Source: Pseudomonadota bacterium (GTDB lineage: Bacteria > Pseudomonadota > Gammaproteobacteria > Burkholderiales > Gallionellaceae). Taken from it: 15,542 nt of DNA. Below are positions 13,982 to 15,542 of the stretch, piece after piece. Made by a program: the position numbers and the translations under genes. The notes under the pieces are model-generated. The model worked only from the letters and a program-made list of their open reading frames with translations, was not told where the DNA came from and searched no databases. The stretch's first letter is position 1. Every line of letters begins with the position of its first letter. The stretch covers positions 1 to 15,542 of the forward strand of contig JAJXTL010000060.1 in NCBI GenBank assembly GCA_021783855.1, in the 5' to 3' direction.

Positions 13982-14392
13982 ATGAGTAATTCATCGACAT
14001 TCTGCCGCTTGTCCGCGTCATCGAAACAGAAGGTTTCGTGGGTGGTTTTGTTTGCGCTGCTGTTCATCCAGGTCAAAGTGGCTGTGGCCGGCTGCCTGAT
14101 TTCTGATGTATTGCCGCCTCCTCAGCCGGCAGAACAGCTTATGCAAATGACCGGCGGCGATGCCTGCACGGAACACAGCTCGCCAGGCCGGCAGCTATGC
14201 TCTGAGCACTGCGCGCAAAATTCAGATGCACCGAAATTCACTTTTGACCTGCCGATTTTCGCACCCGCCATTCTTTCATCCAATGTGCCGCTGTTCTTCG
14301 TGGCGGAGGCTGCCAGCTCGGAAATATCGGAGCACCCCATCGCCACTGCCGGCCCCCCTCCCTACCTGCGCTTTCTTCGGCTGCTGAATTAG
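13982..14392 (+). CDS. Small exported Cys-rich protein of a copper-efflux locus
   Basis: A 136-aa protein of no family I can name. Hydrophobic residues 18-36 form a signal segment ending V-A-G-C38, which fits a lipobox, so it may be a lipoprotein; an ordinary signal peptide is the alternative. Cys62, Cys73 and Cys77 with His65 and His76 (ACTEH ... CSEHC) could bind metal. The C-terminus, TAGPPPYLRFLRLLN, is proline-rich then basic. The ATG at 13982 is preferred over a TTG at 13937 because the signal segment then starts at a normal distance. It is the first gene of a same-strand series with a CusF-like protein and a CusC-like channel, so a role in copper/silver handling is inferred from position. 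Confidence 0.6.
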   Translation: MSNSSTFCRLSASSKQKVSWVVLFALLFIQVKVAVAGCLISDVLPPPQPAEQLMQMTGGDACTEHSSPGRQLCSEHCAQNSDAPKFTFDLPIFAPAILSSNVPLFFVAEAASSEISEHPIATAGPPPYLRFLRLLN

Positions 14393-14573
14393 CCGTTTTT
14401 CCTAAAAAACTAACTGTTCGCGCCTGCTGCAATGCAGTGGTGCGCGCCTGAGTTCGAGTTTTGTTCAGAAGAGCATCATGAGGCGCTACGCGGCTACCGC
14501 CGCAGTCTTTGCCTCCTGTCGCCCGGACAAGCTGACTCAATCAGCTCATTTTAAATTTTAAGGAATCATTGCT

Positions 14574-15137
14574 ATGCAAAAAAATACATTTGTTGTTTCT
14601 CTAACCGACATGGCGCAAGCTCCACCCCTGAACATGCAATGTTTTTCGCAGGGATATTGCCCTTGGGCAATAACTCGCAAAGTGCTTGCGCCGGTCGGTT
14701 CCCTCACCCAAACCCTCTCCCGGAGGGAGAGGATACAAACGAATCGCTACGCGAGTTTCACGTTGATGGCTGTCGCGGCGCTGTCAGCCGGCGGTGCGAT
14801 GCTCATTGCGCAATCAGCCGATGCCGCCGCGTTCAAGCCGATTTTTATGGCAGATACCGGCATGAACATGAATGGCATGGATATGAAAAGCATGAAAATG
14901 GAAGCGGCACAGGTCACTCATCGAGGCACCGGTACCGTCAGGAAGATTGACGCCGTCAAGGGAACGGTGACTTTGTCGCATGGGCCGATTGCATCCCTCA
15001 ACTGGTCTGCCATGACCATGCGCTTTAAGTTGAAGGATGCGTCGTTGGCAAAAGGGATCAAGATCGGCGATATCGTCGACTTCGAGCTTGTTCAATCGGG
15101 CAGCAATTATATGGTCACGCGCCTGTCCGGCAAATAA
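14574..15137 (+). CDS. CusF-like periplasmic copper/silver-binding protein with extended N-terminus
   Basis: A 187-aa protein; AAGGA lies about 10 nt before ATG 14574. Residues about 114-185 are a CusF domain (small beta-barrel, PF11604): His136, Trp144, Met147 and Met149 keep the exact spacing of E. coli CusF H36/W44/M47/M49, which bind Cu(I) or Ag(I) with the Trp ring capping the metal. Ahead of it is a Met-rich linker (MNMNGMDMKSMKM, 97-109) that could add metal sites. The hydrophobic segment 62-80 and the SADA cleavage site (81-84) form the signal peptide, but it is preceded by about 55 unusual residues encoded by an inserted repeat (see 14655-14733). The protein should hand metal to a CusCBA-type pump, whose outer-membrane part begins at 15238. 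Confidence 0.82.
   Translation: MQKNTFVVSLTDMAQAPPLNMQCFSQGYCPWAITRKVLAPVGSLTQTLSRRERIQTNRYASFTLMAVAALSAGGAMLIAQSADAAAFKPIFMADTGMNMNGMDMKSMKMEAAQVTHRGTGTVRKIDAVKGTVTLSHGPIASLNWSAMTMRFKLKDASLAKGIKIGDIVDFELVQSGSNYMVTRLSGK
14655..14733. repeat. Cluster of hairpins forming a REP/MITE-like insertion inside the CusF-like gene
   Basis: Three hairpins lie in a row: TATTGCCC/GGGCAATA (14655-14672), CGCAA/TTGCG (14676-14690), and CCTCTCCC/GGGAGAGG (14714-14732) preceded by CCCTCACCCAAA. The last one is the familiar CCCTCACCC-N-AACCCTCTCCC element found scattered through proteobacterial genomes, which translates as SLTQTLSRRER. It keeps the reading frame open. The exact ends of the insertion are not certain. 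Confidence 0.65.
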
Positions 15138-15237
15138 GTCCGCAGGGGTTCAGCGGTTATCGCTAACCCCGGATTTGTCAAACCATCCCCGCAACAGCAT
15201 GCGGGCAACGGCAGTTCTTTCGCCGTCTGGAGGTTTT

Positions 15238-15542
15238 ATGCATACCCCTTTATTTAATTTTGTGAGGGCTGCGCTGGCTCGTGCCGGTGGATTCAGCTTC
15301 TCAATCGCTATACTTGGAGCAGCCCTCGCCTTCCCGCTGTCTGCGGCCGCCCAGGACATACTGACGCTGACCGATGCGCAACGACTGGCCGTCGAGCGCT
15401 CACGGCAACTGGCCGGACAAGATGCTGCCGTGGCTGCGGATCGAAATCTGGCGGTCTCGGCCGCGCAAAATCCCGACCCCGTTTTAAGTATCGGTATCGA
15501 CAATCTGCCGGTTACCGGTGCGGATCAGTTAAGCGTCGGAAA
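15238..15542 (+). CDS. TolC/CusC-type outer-membrane efflux channel (N-terminal part)
   Basis: Open to the window edge (101 full codons). GGAGG (15229-15233) lies 4 nt before the ATG. Residues 1-38 are a signal peptide (basic start, hydrophobic 19-34, cleavage near SAAAQD). The mature part, ILTLTDAQRLAVERSRQLAG followed by QDAAVAADRNLAVSAAQNPD and a beta-strand-like LSIGIDNLPV, is typical of the first repeat of the outer membrane efflux protein family (PF02321) in heavy-metal RND systems such as CusC/CzcC. It sits 100 bp behind the CusF-like gene. CusB- and CusA-like genes are expected to follow outside the window. Confidence 0.8.
   Translation, partial: MHTPLFNFVRAALARAGGFSFSIAILGAALAFPLSAAAQDILTLTDAQRLAVERSRQLAGQDAAVAADRNLAVSAAQNPDPVLSIGIDNLPVTGADQLSVG

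Noticed and set aside
1..15542. CRISPR arrays, rRNA genes, transposase genes or phage structural genes
   Set aside because: I looked for regularly spaced repeats, rRNA-like blocks and transposase or integrase motifs and saw none in the window.

Overview
The window looks like accessory-rich chromosome of a betaproteobacterium, plausibly of the Nitrosomonadales (Nitrosospira/Nitrosomonas/Gallionella type). This rests on gene content, a neisserial-dRS3-like hairpin (3599-3618), a CCTCTCCC/GGGAGAGG interspersed repeat (14701-14733) and the proteobacterial style of the proteins. No rRNA or other phylogenetic marker is present, so the assignment is inference.

Layout. (1) 1-129: the tail of a gene-cassette ORF and a well-formed integron attC site, so the left edge is the end of an integron or CALIN array. 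(2) 389-2180: a 24-residue leader ORF overlapping an acetyl-xylan-esterase-like hydrolase, then a second, unrelated esterase; an attC-like inverted repeat follows at 2294-2384. (3) 2468-3320: a decayed tRNA-like fold, a terminator, a lone gene with a J-domain-like HPD segment, and a second terminator. (4) 3725-6706: a two-gene oxygen/c-di-GMP signalling unit. It has a diiron oxygen-binding protein of the metallo-beta-lactamase fold followed after 1 nt by a GGDEF-EAL protein, with a perfect 8-bp inverted repeat just before the first start codon. (5) 6802-8334: a secreted protein with an outer-membrane-type C-terminus, a small helical protein with an 18-bp tandem repeat, and a decayed partial copy of the secreted protein. 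(6) 8464-9720: a MgtC/DUF4010 membrane protein. (7) 9959-12172: a chloroperoxidase-type alpha/beta hydrolase (minus) divergent from a ferredoxin-reductase-like flavoprotein (plus). (8) 12265-13496 minus: transaldolase, start-stop coupled to a truncated csbD-like ORF. (9) 13982-end: a copper/silver efflux locus with a Cys-rich exported small protein, a CusF-like metallochaperone carrying a repeat insertion in its signal-peptide region, and the start of a TolC/CusC-type outer-membrane channel. The pump genes should lie beyond the right edge.

The least expected structure links regions 5, 7 and 8. A 15-mer, TGTNCGTTANCGNAC, lies upstream of three genes (7636, 10970, and 13496 on minus) in the same orientation relative to each. 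For 7636 and 13496 the spacing to the start codon is exactly 76 nt in both. The whole leader and the first 11 or so codons align without gaps, although the two proteins then diverge completely. This looks like a duplicated stress-type promoter/leader/N-terminus module placed in front of different genes.
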